From: Collinsella sp.
GTDB lineage: Bacteria; Actinomycetota; Coriobacteriia; Coriobacteriales; Coriobacteriaceae
Length of the DNA: 64,000 nt
Assembly: GCA_019419505.1 (NCBI GenBank)
Contig: DXZS01000010.1
Span: forward strand, 61,744 to 125,743
Direction: 5' to 3'
The first letter of the stretch is position 1. Every line of letters begins with the position of its first letter. This document shows positions 8,954 through 17,578 of the stretch, in pieces. A model generated the notes under the pieces. The model was given only the letters and a program-made list of their open reading frames with translations, was not told where the DNA came from and did no database searches. The translations under genes were made by a program, and so were the position numbers.

Positions 8954-9646
8954 TTACGAGATATCGATGGCGCGGTAGTAGTTATCGGCCGGCAGACGGT
9001 TAAAGAGCTGGAAAGAAGAGCCGTTGAAACTGCCCGGATAGGCGGCGACCACAGGCACCTCATCAAAATCCGCAAGCATGCAATGGAGAAGCGTGTGCAT
9101 GCGAAAGAATGGGAAGACCTCGCCCGCGCCGGTGAGGAGAACGACGTCTCCAGGCGCGTGCGGCTCGGTCTGCTCAAGGATGTACGCGGCGACTTTCTCG
9201 GGCGAGGCGAACTTGGCCACGTCCTCGAGCACGCGCTGGGTACCGCGGCGCTCCTCTTGGCGTGGGATGGCCTTAAGGACACGGCGCTTTTCGAGAATTG
9301 CCAGCACGGCGTCGTAGAGGTTCACGACCTTGAGCGTGCACGGAAGCTTGTCGGCCTCGGCATCGCGTGAAAGGGCGTCAAATAATGCACGCGCTTCAAA
9401 CTCCAGCGCGGGGTCATAGCAAAAGGTGTGGAAGCCGATCTCATTGCCTATGCCCTTGTTGGCCAAAAAGTCCTCGCTGCACAGGCACTCGCGCAGAAGC
9501 TGAGCGCGTCGCTCAAATTCCTGACGGGCGTGCTCGGAGCGGACATGCGCCGCCACGACGCTCTTACGGGAATGGATGCCGATATTGGTGGTGAGATCGG
9601 TCGCCAGGGTGATAGCAGGTTCGGCGGCGTTGTTGACGGGAGCCAC
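8954..9646 (-). CDS. brxB: BREX protein BrxB (DUF1788)
   Basis: 230 aa. The DUF1788 hallmarks are present: GIGNEIGFHTFCYDP in the first half and, near the C-terminus, LLTGAGEVFPFFRMH followed by PVVAAYPGSF and a final DNYYRAIDI. It begins with GTG at 9646, one base after the brxA stop (9648), so the two are almost certainly translationally coupled. No catalytic motif is apparent. BrxB is essential in characterised BREX systems but its biochemical role is unclear. The 78-nt gap to brxC carries that gene's own ribosome site. Confidence 0.92.
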   Translation of the reverse strand: MAPVNNAAEPAITLATDLTTNIGIHSRKSVVAAHVRSEHARQEFERRAQLLRECLCSEDFLANKGIGNEIGFHTFCYDPALEFEARALFDALSRDAEADKLPCTLKVVNLYDAVLAILEKRRVLKAIPRQEERRGTQRVLEDVAKFASPEKVAAYILEQTEPHAPGDVVLLTGAGEVFPFFRMHTLLHCMLADFDEVPVVAAYPGSFNGSSFQLFNRLPADNYYRAIDIS

Positions 9647-9647
9647 G

Positions 9648-10298
9648 CTACATCACCACCCTGCCGGTAAGGGCCGCGATAAGCGACTGCTCGCCCAGCA
9701 GAACCAAGGCTCGCTCGACATCGGAATCGAGGAAGAGTGGTGACAGGCGCTCGGACTCCGGGCCCTGGCCCTCGCCGATAAGGCCGGCATGGCGGAGCGT
9801 CTGGCGGAGCGAGCCCTTAATGCGCTTGACCGTGGCCTCAGTCCAGCGGGCCGCGTCCGGATACTCCGTGGTAAAGCGTGTCATAAAGGCGTTGAGGTCA
9901 ACCGCCGTAAAGGCATAATCGAAGTTTTGTAGGCGCTCCCCTACCTCGACGAGCACGAGCTCGCGCACGATATCGTAGCGGCAGATCATGCTGTAGAAGA
10001 TGGCCTGGTCCGCCTGCGTGGGAGTGCCGGATGCCATGAGCCTGGTTAGGGATGACGCAGCCTCGACGGCGGTATTGGCGTCGATGCCGCGCGCGGCGCA
10101 TACGGCGTCCGTGGGCACCATGGCGTCGAGGCGGCGAAGGCACACGGTTGCGCGGTTGGCGACCATGCGCTCCGTGGGATATTGAAAGAGGTTCTCGCTC
10201 TTTACGCGTACAATGACCTGCTCGTCGCTTGCGCCCTGCATACGAAGGGCAGCGACGATGCGCATCTCATGCGGGAGGAATTGCTCGCGGGTGAGCAC
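9648..10298 (-). CDS. brxA: BREX protein BrxA (DUF1819)
   Basis: 216 aa. The N-terminal pattern LTREQFLPHEMRIVAALRMQGASDEQ followed by ENLFQYPTER is typical of DUF1819. BrxA is a small DNA-binding-type protein and the usual first gene of type 1 BREX. The start is doubtful: the frame is closed by a stop 30 nt upstream of GTG 10298, and the only starts are that GTG or Met12. The GTG overlaps the last G of a ten-G run, with no spaced ribosome site. If the run were 11 G, a GTG about 40 nt further upstream would come into frame and add ~14 residues ahead of LTREQF, where homologues usually have a few residues. So the real N-terminus, or the tract length, may vary. Confidence 0.9.
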   Translation of the reverse strand: MLTREQFLPHEMRIVAALRMQGASDEQVIVRVKSENLFQYPTERMVANRATVCLRRLDAMVPTDAVCAARGIDANTAVEAASSLTRLMASGTPTQADQAIFYSMICRYDIVRELVLVEVGERLQNFDYAFTAVDLNAFMTRFTTEYPDAARWTEATVKRIKGSLRQTLRHAGLIGEGQGPESERLSPLFLDSDVERALVLLGEQSLIAALTGRVVM

Positions 10299-10307
10299 CC
10301 CCCCCCC
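10298..10307 (-). repeat. G10 homopolymer at the head of the BREX operon
   Basis: Ten consecutive C on the plus strand (G on the coding strand). The last G is the first base of the brxA GTG start codon. Runs this long are prone to slipped-strand length change. Here a change would alter the leader/start spacing, or the frame of an upstream GTG. Confidence 0.85.
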
Positions 10308-10321
10308 GAACGCTTTTTGTG

Positions 10322-10355
10322 GTTATATCCACAGTACACGCTCCAAGGGTGTCAA
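10322..10355 (-). promoter_or_regulatory. Possible BREX operon promoter
   Basis: On the minus strand TTGACA (10355-10350) is followed by GATATAA (10329-10323). The spacing of about 20 nt is longer than the 16-18 nt optimum, so this is a weak or activator-dependent candidate. It would place transcription only 10-20 nt before the brxA start codon, with the G10 tract inside the leader. Confidence 0.35.
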
Positions 10356-10639
10356 AGGCTGTCACAAGTGCGCCGCAACCCGGCAGGCAGGTGCGGCGCA
10401 CATGACAATAATCATACCTGTTGGTAAAAAAGTTACCACGCCCAGAGTGTCAAATGTTGAGCAACAAAATTAAATCCGGTTAACGGTCATTTTCGCAGCT
10501 CAGAAGCTTTGACGAGGTCGCCCCAAATCACACTTGCCAGACAACCGCGCTTACGAATGCAGGCACGCACACGCCCAACGCCATCCTCCGCTATATTCAA
10601 CATAGAGTTATACACATGCTTCTATGTAAGGAGCTTCAT
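10356..10639. other. Intergenic region upstream of the BREX operon
   Basis: No gene seen. It contains a perfect 10-bp inverted repeat, GTGCGCCGCA / TGCGGCGCAC, at about 10368-10402, and a shorter one, TTGGTAA / TTACCA, near 10420-10438. Either could be an operator for a BREX regulator, but no regulator gene is in the window. The rest is AT-richer sequence leading to the small gene at 10640. Confidence 0.4.
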
Positions 10640-10813
10640 ATGTCTGTCGTAAAGTCTATTTCTGATCAGACGCGCGCACTAACTACCATTCAGGAACGCG
10701 AAGATCACATTCAACGTGCCATCGCTCGTGGCTACGACGACCTCACCAACGGTCGCGTACGCCCCTGGAAACAAGCAAAGGCCGAGGCGGATCGGATACG
10801 AGCCTCGAGATAA
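10640..10813 (+). CDS. Small antitoxin-like protein without a partner
   Basis: 57 aa, starting MSVVKSISDQTRAL. I chose ATG 10640 because a strong AAGGAG lies 6 nt before it; the longer frame from 10616 has no such site. The chain is short, polar and helical, ending in KQAKAEADRIRAS. That resembles prevent-host-death/RelB-type antitoxins, which bind DNA at the N-terminus and wrap a toxin with the C-terminus. No toxin gene follows in the 130 bp before serC or precedes it, so it would be an orphan. It lies divergent from the BREX operon, so regulation of that operon is possible but purely inferred from position. Confidence 0.55.
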   Translation: MSVVKSISDQTRALTTIQEREDHIQRAIARGYDDLTNGRVRPWKQAKAEADRIRASR

Positions 10814-10944
10814 TCCCTCCCCCATGTAACCATCCTGTAAATCATAGCGGCGCAGTCGAGTTTTACCGAGATGCGGTCGCGCCTGGCGCTCCACTGTGCT
10901 AAAGTATCCCGAACGTTCAAACGACTATGAGGGGGACCTAGAAG

Positions 10945-12069
10945 ATGGCACGTGTGCACAACTTCTCAGCTGGCCCGGCCGCGCTGCCTACAAGCGTGCT
11001 CGCCGAGATCGCCGACGAGATGATGGACTACCGCGGTTGCGGCATGTCCGTGCTCGAGATGAGCCATCGATCTAGCATGTACCAGCAGATTATCAACGAC
11101 GCCGAGGCAACCCTACGCCGTCTGCTGAGCATTCCGGACAACTACCGCGTCCTGTTTTTGCAGGGCGGCGCCACGCTGCAGTTTGCGGGCACCCCCATGA
11201 ACCTCATGCGCCGCGGCCGCGCCGGCTACGTCGTGACCGGCAACTTTGCCAACAAGGCGTACAAGGAGGCCGCCAAGTACGGCGAGGCCGTTCTGCTCGC
11301 GAGCTCCGAGGACACCAATTTCGACCGCATTCCCACCATGGCCGACATCAACGCGCGCATTGCCGCCGAGGCCGCGGGCGACGGGCTCGACTACGTCTAC
11401 ATCTGCCAGAACAACACCATCTTTGGCACCATGTACCACGAGCTGCCCAACTGCGGCGATGTGCCGCTGGTCGCCGATGTCTCGAGCTGCTTTCTGTCGC
11501 AGCCGCTCGACGTTGAACGCTACGGTCTCATCTACGCCGGCGCGCAGAAAAACGCCGGCGCCGCAGGCGTGACCGTGGTCATCGTGCGCGACGACCTCAT
11601 CGCAGATGGCCCCGCCTTTGCGCAGACGCCGCAGTACATGGACCTTAAGACCCAGGACGCCAAGGGCTCCATGCTCAACACCCCCAACACCTTTGGTATC
11701 TACGTATGCGGCAAGGTGTTCCGTTGGGTTGAGCAAACCGGCGGACTTGCCGCCATGGCCGAGCGCAACTGGGCCAAGGCCAATCTGCTCTACGACCTGC
11801 TCGAACACAGCGAGCTGTTCCATGGCACCACGCAGGCCGACAGCCGCTCCATCGCCAACGTCACCTTCCGCACCGGCGACGCCGAGCTCGACGCTGCCTT
11901 TGTCGCGGGCGCGGCCGAGCACCAGATTCAAAACGTCAAGGGCCATCGCCTGGTGGGCGGCATGCGCGCCAGCGTCTACAACGCCGTGGGCCTAGAGGAC
12001 GTGCAGGCACTGGCCACATACATGAAGGACTTCGAAGCACAGCATAGTTTGAGTCCGCGATCTAACTAG
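10945..12069 (+). CDS. serC: Phosphoserine aminotransferase
   Basis: 374 aa, the usual SerC length. It converts 3-phosphohydroxypyruvate plus glutamate to phosphoserine and 2-oxoglutarate, the second step of serine synthesis, in the cytosol with PLP. The N-terminus VHNFSAGPAALP and LEMSHRS are typical of the class. The PLP-binding lysine is in YAGAQKNAG near residue 202, and the substrate/phosphate-binding LFLQGGATLQF is near residue 72. The ATG at 10945 follows a G-rich ribosome site. serA lies 69 nt downstream on the same strand, so the two form a serine biosynthesis unit closed by the terminator at 13343. Confidence 0.96.
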   Translation: MARVHNFSAGPAALPTSVLAEIADEMMDYRGCGMSVLEMSHRSSMYQQIINDAEATLRRLLSIPDNYRVLFLQGGATLQFAGTPMNLMRRGRAGYVVTGNFANKAYKEAAKYGEAVLLASSEDTNFDRIPTMADINARIAAEAAGDGLDYVYICQNNTIFGTMYHELPNCGDVPLVADVSSCFLSQPLDVERYGLIYAGAQKNAGAAGVTVVIVRDDLIADGPAFAQTPQYMDLKTQDAKGSMLNTPNTFGIYVCGKVFRWVEQTGGLAAMAERNWAKANLLYDLLEHSELFHGTTQADSRSIANVTFRTGDAELDAAFVAGAAEHQIQNVKGHRLVGGMRASVYNAVGLEDVQALATYMKDFEAQHSLSPRSN

Positions 12070-12138
12070 CCCGCAACGCGCGGGCCGACCAGCCACTTCA
12101 AACCATCTGTTTACAACAAACCTGCTAAGGAGTTTTCC

Positions 12139-13302
12139 ATGCGTAAGATTAAGACCATCGACGACATCACCAAAGACGGCAAGGTTGAGTTTGGCGAGGG
12201 CTACGAGTTTGTGGCCACCGCCGAGGAGGCCGACGCCATCCTGATGCGCTCGACCGACCTGCACGGCTACGAGCTGCCCGAGGGCATTCGCGCCATCGCC
12301 CGCTGCGGCGCCGGCGTCAACAACATTCCCGTCGAGGAATACGCCAAGAAGGGCGTCGTCGTCTTTAACTCCCCCGGTGCCAACAGCAACGCCGTCAAGG
12401 AGCTCGTCCTGGGCATGCTGGTGCTTTCGAGCCGCGGCGTCGTGCAGTCGATGAACTGGGTGCGCAACAACGCCGACGACCCCGAGATTCAGGTCGATGC
12501 CGAAAAGGCCAAGAAGGCCTTTGTGGGCCGCGAGCTCAAGGGCAAGCGCATCGGTGTCATCGGTCTGGGCAACGTGGGCTCCAAGGTCGCCAACGCCTGT
12601 GTCGACCTGGGCATGGACGTTTACGGCTACGATCCGTTCATTTCCGTCGAGCACGCGTGGGTGCTGAGCCGCGAGGTGCAGCGCGTGGGCACGCTCGAGG
12701 ATCTGTGCCGCGGCTGCGACTACCTCACCGTGCACGTGCCCAGCAAGGCCGATACCATCGGCATGATCAGCACCGAGCAGATCGACCTGCTGGCCCCGGA
12801 CGCCGTGCTCATCAACTACGCGCGCGAGACCATCATTGACGAGGACGCCGTCGACGCCGCCCTGCGCGCGGGCAAGCTCAGCTGGTTTAGCTGCGACTTT
12901 GCCACGCCCAAGACCGTCAAGATGCCCAACACGTTTATCACCACGCATTCGGGTGCCGGCACCGGCGAGGCCGAGGCCAACTGCGCCGACATGGCCATCA
13001 GCGAGCTCAAGGATTACCTGGAAAACGGCAACATCGCGCACAGCGTCAACTACCCCGCCTGCAGCATGGGCAAGGCGCGCGCCGCAAGCCGCATTGCCTG
13101 CCTGCATGCCAACGTGCCCAACATGATCGGCCAGATCACGGCCATTCTCGCCAAGGACAACGCCAACGTGCAGCGCATGACCAACGAGTCCGCTGGCGAG
13201 AACGCCTACACTATGTTCGACACCGACGAGCACCTGGACAGCAGCACCATCGAGGCTCTCAAGCAGATTCCGTCGATGTATCGCGTGCGTGTGATCAAAT
13301 AG
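12139..13302 (+). CDS. serA: D-3-phosphoglycerate dehydrogenase
   Basis: 387 aa, the short SerA form. It oxidises 3-phosphoglycerate to 3-phosphohydroxypyruvate with NAD, the first committed step of serine synthesis. The NAD-binding GVIGLGNVGSKVA motif is near residues 138-150. The catalytic Arg is in RCGAGVNNI, the Glu is in the NYARETIIDE region, and the His is in TTHSGAGTGEAE. A C-terminal domain from about residue 315 (HANVPNMIGQITAIL) looks like an ACT domain, which often gives serine feedback. AAGGAG lies 7 nt before the ATG at 12139. It follows serC and is probably co-transcribed with it. Confidence 0.95.
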   Translation: MRKIKTIDDITKDGKVEFGEGYEFVATAEEADAILMRSTDLHGYELPEGIRAIARCGAGVNNIPVEEYAKKGVVVFNSPGANSNAVKELVLGMLVLSSRGVVQSMNWVRNNADDPEIQVDAEKAKKAFVGRELKGKRIGVIGLGNVGSKVANACVDLGMDVYGYDPFISVEHAWVLSREVQRVGTLEDLCRGCDYLTVHVPSKADTIGMISTEQIDLLAPDAVLINYARETIIDEDAVDAALRAGKLSWFSCDFATPKTVKMPNTFITTHSGAGTGEAEANCADMAISELKDYLENGNIAHSVNYPACSMGKARAASRIACLHANVPNMIGQITAILAKDNANVQRMTNESAGENAYTMFDTDEHLDSSTIEALKQIPSMYRVRVIK

Positions 13303-13342
13303 CGCCGGTGCCAAGCCTGCCAGGCAGGCCATGAAGCCCATT

Positions 13343-13378
13343 CGGCCCCCGTTTTCACGAAACGGGGGCCGATTTTGT
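13343..13378 (+). terminator. Terminator after serCA
   Basis: GC-rich stem CGGCCCCCGTTT / AAACGGGGGCCG with a short loop, followed by ATTTTGTT. It ends the serC-serA transcript. Confidence 0.85.
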
Positions 13379-13649
13379 TGCTCCGGACGACTTTAAAATG
13401 ATACCCAGAATAAGTTTTTTCAGATAATCGATAGTGAGGCTCAAGTCGCTAAGCACACCCGCTTTGATAAACAGCTTTATCAGGGACTTTAGTAGGTAAA
13501 AATCGATCTCTATGTGCCGAATGTAAGTTGACTGTCCATTTTCCGAAACAACTTATTCTAGATAGCATTTTTAAGGCCCCTCCAAGGCGAAATATAAGTC
13601 TTTTTGTGACCAAAACTCTAGTCCGCGCGACCGTTTTCCACCCGCGCGG
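13379..13649. other. AT-rich intergenic region
   Basis: No convincing gene. A 72-codon frame starting at 13528 runs into the 3' end of the next gene and has no ribosome site. Near 13622-13648 an imperfect CCGCGCG / CGCGCGG hairpin just beyond the stop of the minus-strand gene may act as its terminator. Confidence 0.4.
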
Positions 13650-14699
13650 CTACATTCCTGCCCAATCGATAAAAATCTCCTCACGAAGCCGCCGTTCGAG
13701 CTCCTGCTGTCGCGGCGTCTTGTCTTTCAGCGGCACATCGAGATAGGACATGATGAGCTCCATCACCACGCGGAAGGCATCGGAGTCGGCCAGCTGACCA
13801 TAGGTCATCAGAATGACGGGATATCCCATCGCTTGCAGCGCCGTCGTTCGATCGGAGTCCGAAATCTTGGATTCAATGGATCCGTGAATGGCTTTACCTT
13901 GGCATTCAACCAGACACTCTCGACTGCCGTCCTTATTTGCCAGCAGGATATCGGCATAGCGCCTATCAAGCCCCGAAATCAGGCGGGCGCTGCGCGTCAT
14001 ACGAATCTCAACGTTATTGGTAAGGCGCAGCCCTTCGCCGCCGCGCAACCTCGTAAGGCCAAACAGCATCGAAGCCTGGACCTCAAGCGGCGATGCCGCC
14101 ACCCCCGTAATGCATTTCGCGGCACGTGTGAACGATTTAGCGCCGCGGAGCCCCCGGATCTTATCGGCGAACTCTGTAAGTTCAGAGAACTCGATCAAGG
14201 GCGGTCGTTTCCACAGGTCCGTTGGATTCCCCGAGACATCCTTTACATTTTCCCAACCCAACCGTGCGTCACCCCACCGGTCCCCATATGCCTGCACAAG
14301 TGCCGACTTTACCTGAGGCGCAATCTTGCACACGGCAAAGGTGCCGCACATCTCATACATGCACATGATTAAACGCTCGTTTGAGACCGAGGAAGCCAGG
14401 GTCAGCAGGGTAAAGAGCGGGGACGCGACATCGAGGCCAAACTCTGTCTGTCGCATGGAATCAAACGGCCTCTCCCCGTTCCAAACATGCCTGACAATGC
14501 GATCGCCCTTGCGCCCGCAGACGCCCCGCGCCAACACGTGTAACGGGGTGCCCAGGAAATGCTTGACGAGCGGATGCTCACATAGGTGCTCCCTGCGCGG
14601 ATCGTCCGCAGAATCGGGCAGGTCCGGCATTATTGCCAAGACCTGTGGGGGTATCCGGTGATACCGAAAGGCAGATATGTCGCACAGCATGTCGTCCAT
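13650..14699 (-). CDS. AbiEi/DUF559-like protein with C-terminal nuclease-like domain
   Basis: About 349 aa from ATG 14699 (MDDMLCDISAF). The frame is open further upstream, but that part overlaps the divergent peptidase gene and its promoter region, so I do not include it. The C-terminal ~110 residues have a PD-(D/E)XK-like arrangement: RRYADILLANKDGSRECLVECQGKA, with D and E-x-Q-x-K spaced as in DUF559/Vsr-fold endonucleases, then an ALQAMGYPVILMTYGQL strand. The N-terminal part is unfamiliar. Overall architecture resembles AbiEi-type antitoxin or nuclease proteins that occur in many copies in Coriobacteriia. The gene at 22954-24144 is a distant paralogue. Exact start and role are unsure. 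Confidence 0.55.
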   Translation of the reverse strand: MDDMLCDISAFRYHRIPPQVLAIMPDLPDSADDPRREHLCEHPLVKHFLGTPLHVLARGVCGRKGDRIVRHVWNGERPFDSMRQTEFGLDVASPLFTLLTLASSVSNERLIMCMYEMCGTFAVCKIAPQVKSALVQAYGDRWGDARLGWENVKDVSGNPTDLWKRPPLIEFSELTEFADKIRGLRGAKSFTRAAKCITGVAASPLEVQASMLFGLTRLRGGEGLRLTNNVEIRMTRSARLISGLDRRYADILLANKDGSRECLVECQGKAIHGSIESKISDSDRTTALQAMGYPVILMTYGQLADSDAFRVVMELIMSYLDVPLKDKTPRQQELERRLREEIFIDWAGM

Positions 14700-14853
14700 G
14701 AAGGGTACGTACCCACCGCGTCGTTTGTAAACCCGCCTGGACGGCAAACGCGCTGGCTCGGCCTGCGAACGGTAAATACCGCTGCGCGCACGCCGCGGAT
14801 CTCTCAAGAGGCTTACAATCGGTTTGGAAAGCAGACTGATTGTGAGGTTGCAT

Positions 14854-16074
14854 ATGGTTGATGAGGACTTTGCCTGGCGGCTTGCGCAGGAGCTCGTGCG
14901 GATCGACAGCTCAGACCCGGGCGCGTATGAGGATGAAATTGAGCGGTATATCAAAGCGCTGGTTGAGGCTCAGCTGGAGCGGTTGAGTCATCCGGTGCTC
15001 CATGCCGTGCAGGTTGAGGAACTCGAGGTGCTCCCCGGACGCCGCAACCTTATGATTACCATACCGGGCGTGAGCGACGAGCCACGGCTCGTCTACATCT
15101 GCCACATGGATACCGTCACCTTGGGCGACGGCTGGGACGCAGGCATTCCGCCGCTCGGGGCAATCGTGCGTGACGATAAACTCTATGGCCGCGGTGCCTG
15201 CGATATGAAGGGTGGCCTGGCCTGCGCCATTGCCGCACTGGTCCATACGCTCGAGCGCGTGGCGGCGGATGGCGCGTTGCCCCGCCGCGGCTTTTCGCTC
15301 ATCTGCTCGGTCGACGAGGAAGACTTTATGCGTGGCTCCGAGGCGGCCATTGATGCCGGCTGGGTCGGTTCGCGCGAATGGGTGCTGGACACCGAGCCCA
15401 CCGACGGACAGATCCAGGTGGCGCACAAGGGGCGCACATGGTTCGAGATTGAGATGGCAGGCGTCACGGCGCACGCGAGCCAGCCTTGGAAGGGCGCCGA
15501 CGCCGTCGCCGCCATGGCAGAGGTCGTCTGCGCGTTGCGCCGCGCGTTCATGGCGCTGCCCGTACACGATGAGCTGGGGCCATCGACCATCACGTTTGGA
15601 CAGATCGAGGGCGGCTACCGCCCCTATGTCGTGCCCGACCATGCCAAGGTCTGGGTCGATATGCGCCTGGCCCCGCCGACTGATACGGCCGCCGCGACGC
15701 GCATGGTAGAGCAGGCCATCGCCGGCGCCGAAGCCGCGGTCCCCGGCTGCCATGGAAGCTATACCGTGACAGGCGACCGCCCCGCCATCGAGCGCGATCC
15801 AAGCTCTCCCCTTCTGGCTGCACTCAAGCGTGCCGCCGATGACGTGACGGGCACAGACACGACCGTCGGCTTCTTTACCGGCTACACCGACACTGCCGTC
15901 ATTGCCGGCAAGACAGGCAACCGCAATTGTATGAGCTACGGCCCCGGCTCGTTGGCGCTCGCGCACAAGCCCAACGAGTATGTGCCCCATGCCGATATCG
16001 TTCGCTGCCAAAACGTGCTCATCGCGCTTGCCGATAACACGCTCTGGGACGCAAGCGGCCAAGTTGGGGCATAA
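14854..16074 (+). CDS. M20-family metallopeptidase (ArgE/DapE-like)
   Basis: 406 aa from ATG 14854, with GAGG 6 nt upstream; an ATG ten codons earlier lacks a site. It has the M20 di-metal pattern: CHMDTVTLGDGWDA (His ligand, catalytic Asp), GRGACDMKGGLAC (bridging Asp), CSVDEEDF (general-base Glu and metal Glu) and a late HKPNEYV region (His ligand). Members hydrolyse N-acyl amino acids, dipeptides or succinyl-diaminopimelate; the substrate cannot be told from sequence here. It is cytosolic with no signal peptide. It is divergent from the gene at 13650 and 39 nt ahead of the DUF1015-like gene. Confidence 0.85.
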   Translation: MVDEDFAWRLAQELVRIDSSDPGAYEDEIERYIKALVEAQLERLSHPVLHAVQVEELEVLPGRRNLMITIPGVSDEPRLVYICHMDTVTLGDGWDAGIPPLGAIVRDDKLYGRGACDMKGGLACAIAALVHTLERVAADGALPRRGFSLICSVDEEDFMRGSEAAIDAGWVGSREWVLDTEPTDGQIQVAHKGRTWFEIEMAGVTAHASQPWKGADAVAAMAEVVCALRRAFMALPVHDELGPSTITFGQIEGGYRPYVVPDHAKVWVDMRLAPPTDTAAATRMVEQAIAGAEAAVPGCHGSYTVTGDRPAIERDPSSPLLAALKRAADDVTGTDTTVGFFTGYTDTAVIAGKTGNRNCMSYGPGSLALAHKPNEYVPHADIVRCQNVLIALADNTLWDASGQVGA

Positions 16075-16113
16075 TAAGCCGCGAACAAACCGACTCGCGC
16101 GTTAGGACCGCCC

Positions 16114-16794
16114 ATGAAAGCACTTCCGTTTCCCTGCATCCGCCCAGCTCAGGACCGCGTGCTCGAGGCGCTGCCTGCGATGGGCGGTATCCTGAGCGGC
16201 AACGACGCCCTGCGCGGCGCCATTGCTGACGGCCTAATGCTCAAGGATCCAGGCGCGGCGTATTACGTGTACGAGTGTTCGGGAGAGCTGGGACGCGTGA
16301 CGGGCGTTGTGGCAATTTACCCGGTTGGTGTACTGACGGACGACAACGCGTCCTCCGCAGATGCGGCCGCAGCCGCCCGCGCAATCGCCGAGCTTAAGGT
16401 GCAGCCTCGCCCTGTAACGCTCGCCTACGAAGCCTCGCCCGTCATGGATATCATCCTCGGCGCCGCCAAAGAAGGCGCGTCGCTATATGCCGTCACCGAC
16501 CCCGCCGGCATTACGCACCGTGTGTGGGAGGTCAAGCGCGAGGACGCCGTTGCTGCCATCCGTGCCATGCTCGATCAGGCACCCGACCCCGTGTTCGCCG
16601 GTGACTCCGCCTATGCCGCCGCACTGGCTGGGGCATCGCAGATTCTGGCCGATGAGGCCCGTGCCGCCGGAACGTACACCGGCAAAGAGCCGTTCAACTT
16701 TGCCGTAGCTGCGCTCTTCCCCGCCGCGCAGGTCAGCGGCGGCGCGCCGCAGGTTCCGACGGGTCTGCTCACTCACCAGATCTCACGGTTCTAG
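16114..16794 (+). CDS. DUF1015-like protein, short form
   Basis: 226 aa. The chain has PFPCIRPAQDRV at the start, then the block AYYVYECSGELGRVTGVVAIYPV, which resembles the DUF1015 pattern of a Tyr-rich strand (YYIYR) followed by a GLVA-type strand. Usual DUF1015 proteins are about 400 aa, so this one is about half length; a central section seems absent. No catalytic function is established for the family. It follows the M20 peptidase by 39 nt and may share its transcript, ending at the hairpin 16839-16883. Confidence 0.6.
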   Translation: MKALPFPCIRPAQDRVLEALPAMGGILSGNDALRGAIADGLMLKDPGAAYYVYECSGELGRVTGVVAIYPVGVLTDDNASSADAAAAARAIAELKVQPRPVTLAYEASPVMDIILGAAKEGASLYAVTDPAGITHRVWEVKREDAVAAIRAMLDQAPDPVFAGDSAYAAALAGASQILADEARAAGTYTGKEPFNFAVAALFPAAQVSGGAPQVPTGLLTHQISRF

Positions 16795-16838
16795 CGGACT
16801 CAAACGCGAAGCTGGAAAACCCAGCATCCAAACAAACA

Positions 16839-16883
16839 AGGGGCGGGGATGCAATGCCCGTGCATGCATCCCCGCCCCTTTCG
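16839..16883. terminator. Bidirectional terminator between convergent genes
   Basis: AAGGGGCGGGGATGCA at 16839 pairs with TGCATCCCCGCCCCTT ending 16880, followed by TTTC. It lies between the convergent DUF1015-like and phosphatase genes. Confidence 0.8.
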
Positions 16884-16925
16884 CATCAAACAATTTCGCC
16901 GGCAAACCGCGCCGCAACGCCAGCG

Positions 16926-17561
16926 CTACCCGCGCTGCGGGCCTACTGCCGCTACAAGCGGTTCAAGCCCCAGCTCGCGCGCGTAATCCTCCTGCGTAAA
17001 GACTTCGACCAACTCAAACGTGTCGGATTCGTCGTCAAACGCAAAGTGCAGCACCGAGCAGTTGCCCGGCACGCGATCGCGCTCGTCGGCCGCCGCACCC
17101 TTCACGTGATCCATAAACTCCTTGATAGCCGAGCCATGGCTTACCGCGAGCACACACGTATGGTCCGGACGCTGCATGAGTTCGGTCAGCGTCGCCACCA
17201 TGCGCTCGCGCACCTGGATCTGGCCCTCGCCGCCAAATTGACGATAGAAATCGCGCCACGGGCGCTCGGGCATAAGCATCACGCGCTCGGCCTCAAAGTC
17301 GCCAAAGAACCACTCACGCAGGCCGTCCAGGCGCTCGTACGCCAAGCCCGGCCACAAGTTGGCGATAGTCTGCTCGGTGCGATGAAGCGTGGAGGTGTAG
17401 GCATGATCGGGCTCAATGCCGCGCGCACGTAAAAACATGCCGGCGCGCGCCGCCTGGTCGCAACCCAACTGCGTAAGCGGCGAGTCACTCCAACCCTGAA
17501 TAATGCGCTTAAGGTTGAATATTGTCTGCCCATGACGAACCAGATACAGGTCTTTATTCAT
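16926..17561 (-). CDS. Histidine phosphatase family protein
   Basis: 211 aa from ATG 17561 (MNKDLYLVRHGQT), with GAAAGGA 5 nt upstream. The RHG catalytic motif is at the N-terminus (LVRHGQTIFN) and the second catalytic His is in VLAVSHGSAIKEF. This is the phosphoglycerate-mutase-like fold, which transfers phosphate through a phosphohistidine. The substrate is unknown; likely a small phosphorylated metabolite. It follows a paralogue (17579-18121) by 17 nt, so the pair arose by tandem duplication and is probably one transcript. Confidence 0.88.
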   Translation of the reverse strand: MNKDLYLVRHGQTIFNLKRIIQGWSDSPLTQLGCDQAARAGMFLRARGIEPDHAYTSTLHRTEQTIANLWPGLAYERLDGLREWFFGDFEAERVMLMPERPWRDFYRQFGGEGQIQVRERMVATLTELMQRPDHTCVLAVSHGSAIKEFMDHVKGAAADERDRVPGNCSVLHFAFDDESDTFELVEVFTQEDYARELGLEPLVAAVGPQRG

Positions 17562-17578
17562 AGGGGTCCTTTCGTTCG

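Noticed and set aside
13528..13746. 72-codon plus-strand frame
   Set aside because: No ribosome site; it overlaps the 3' end and terminator of the minus-strand gene.
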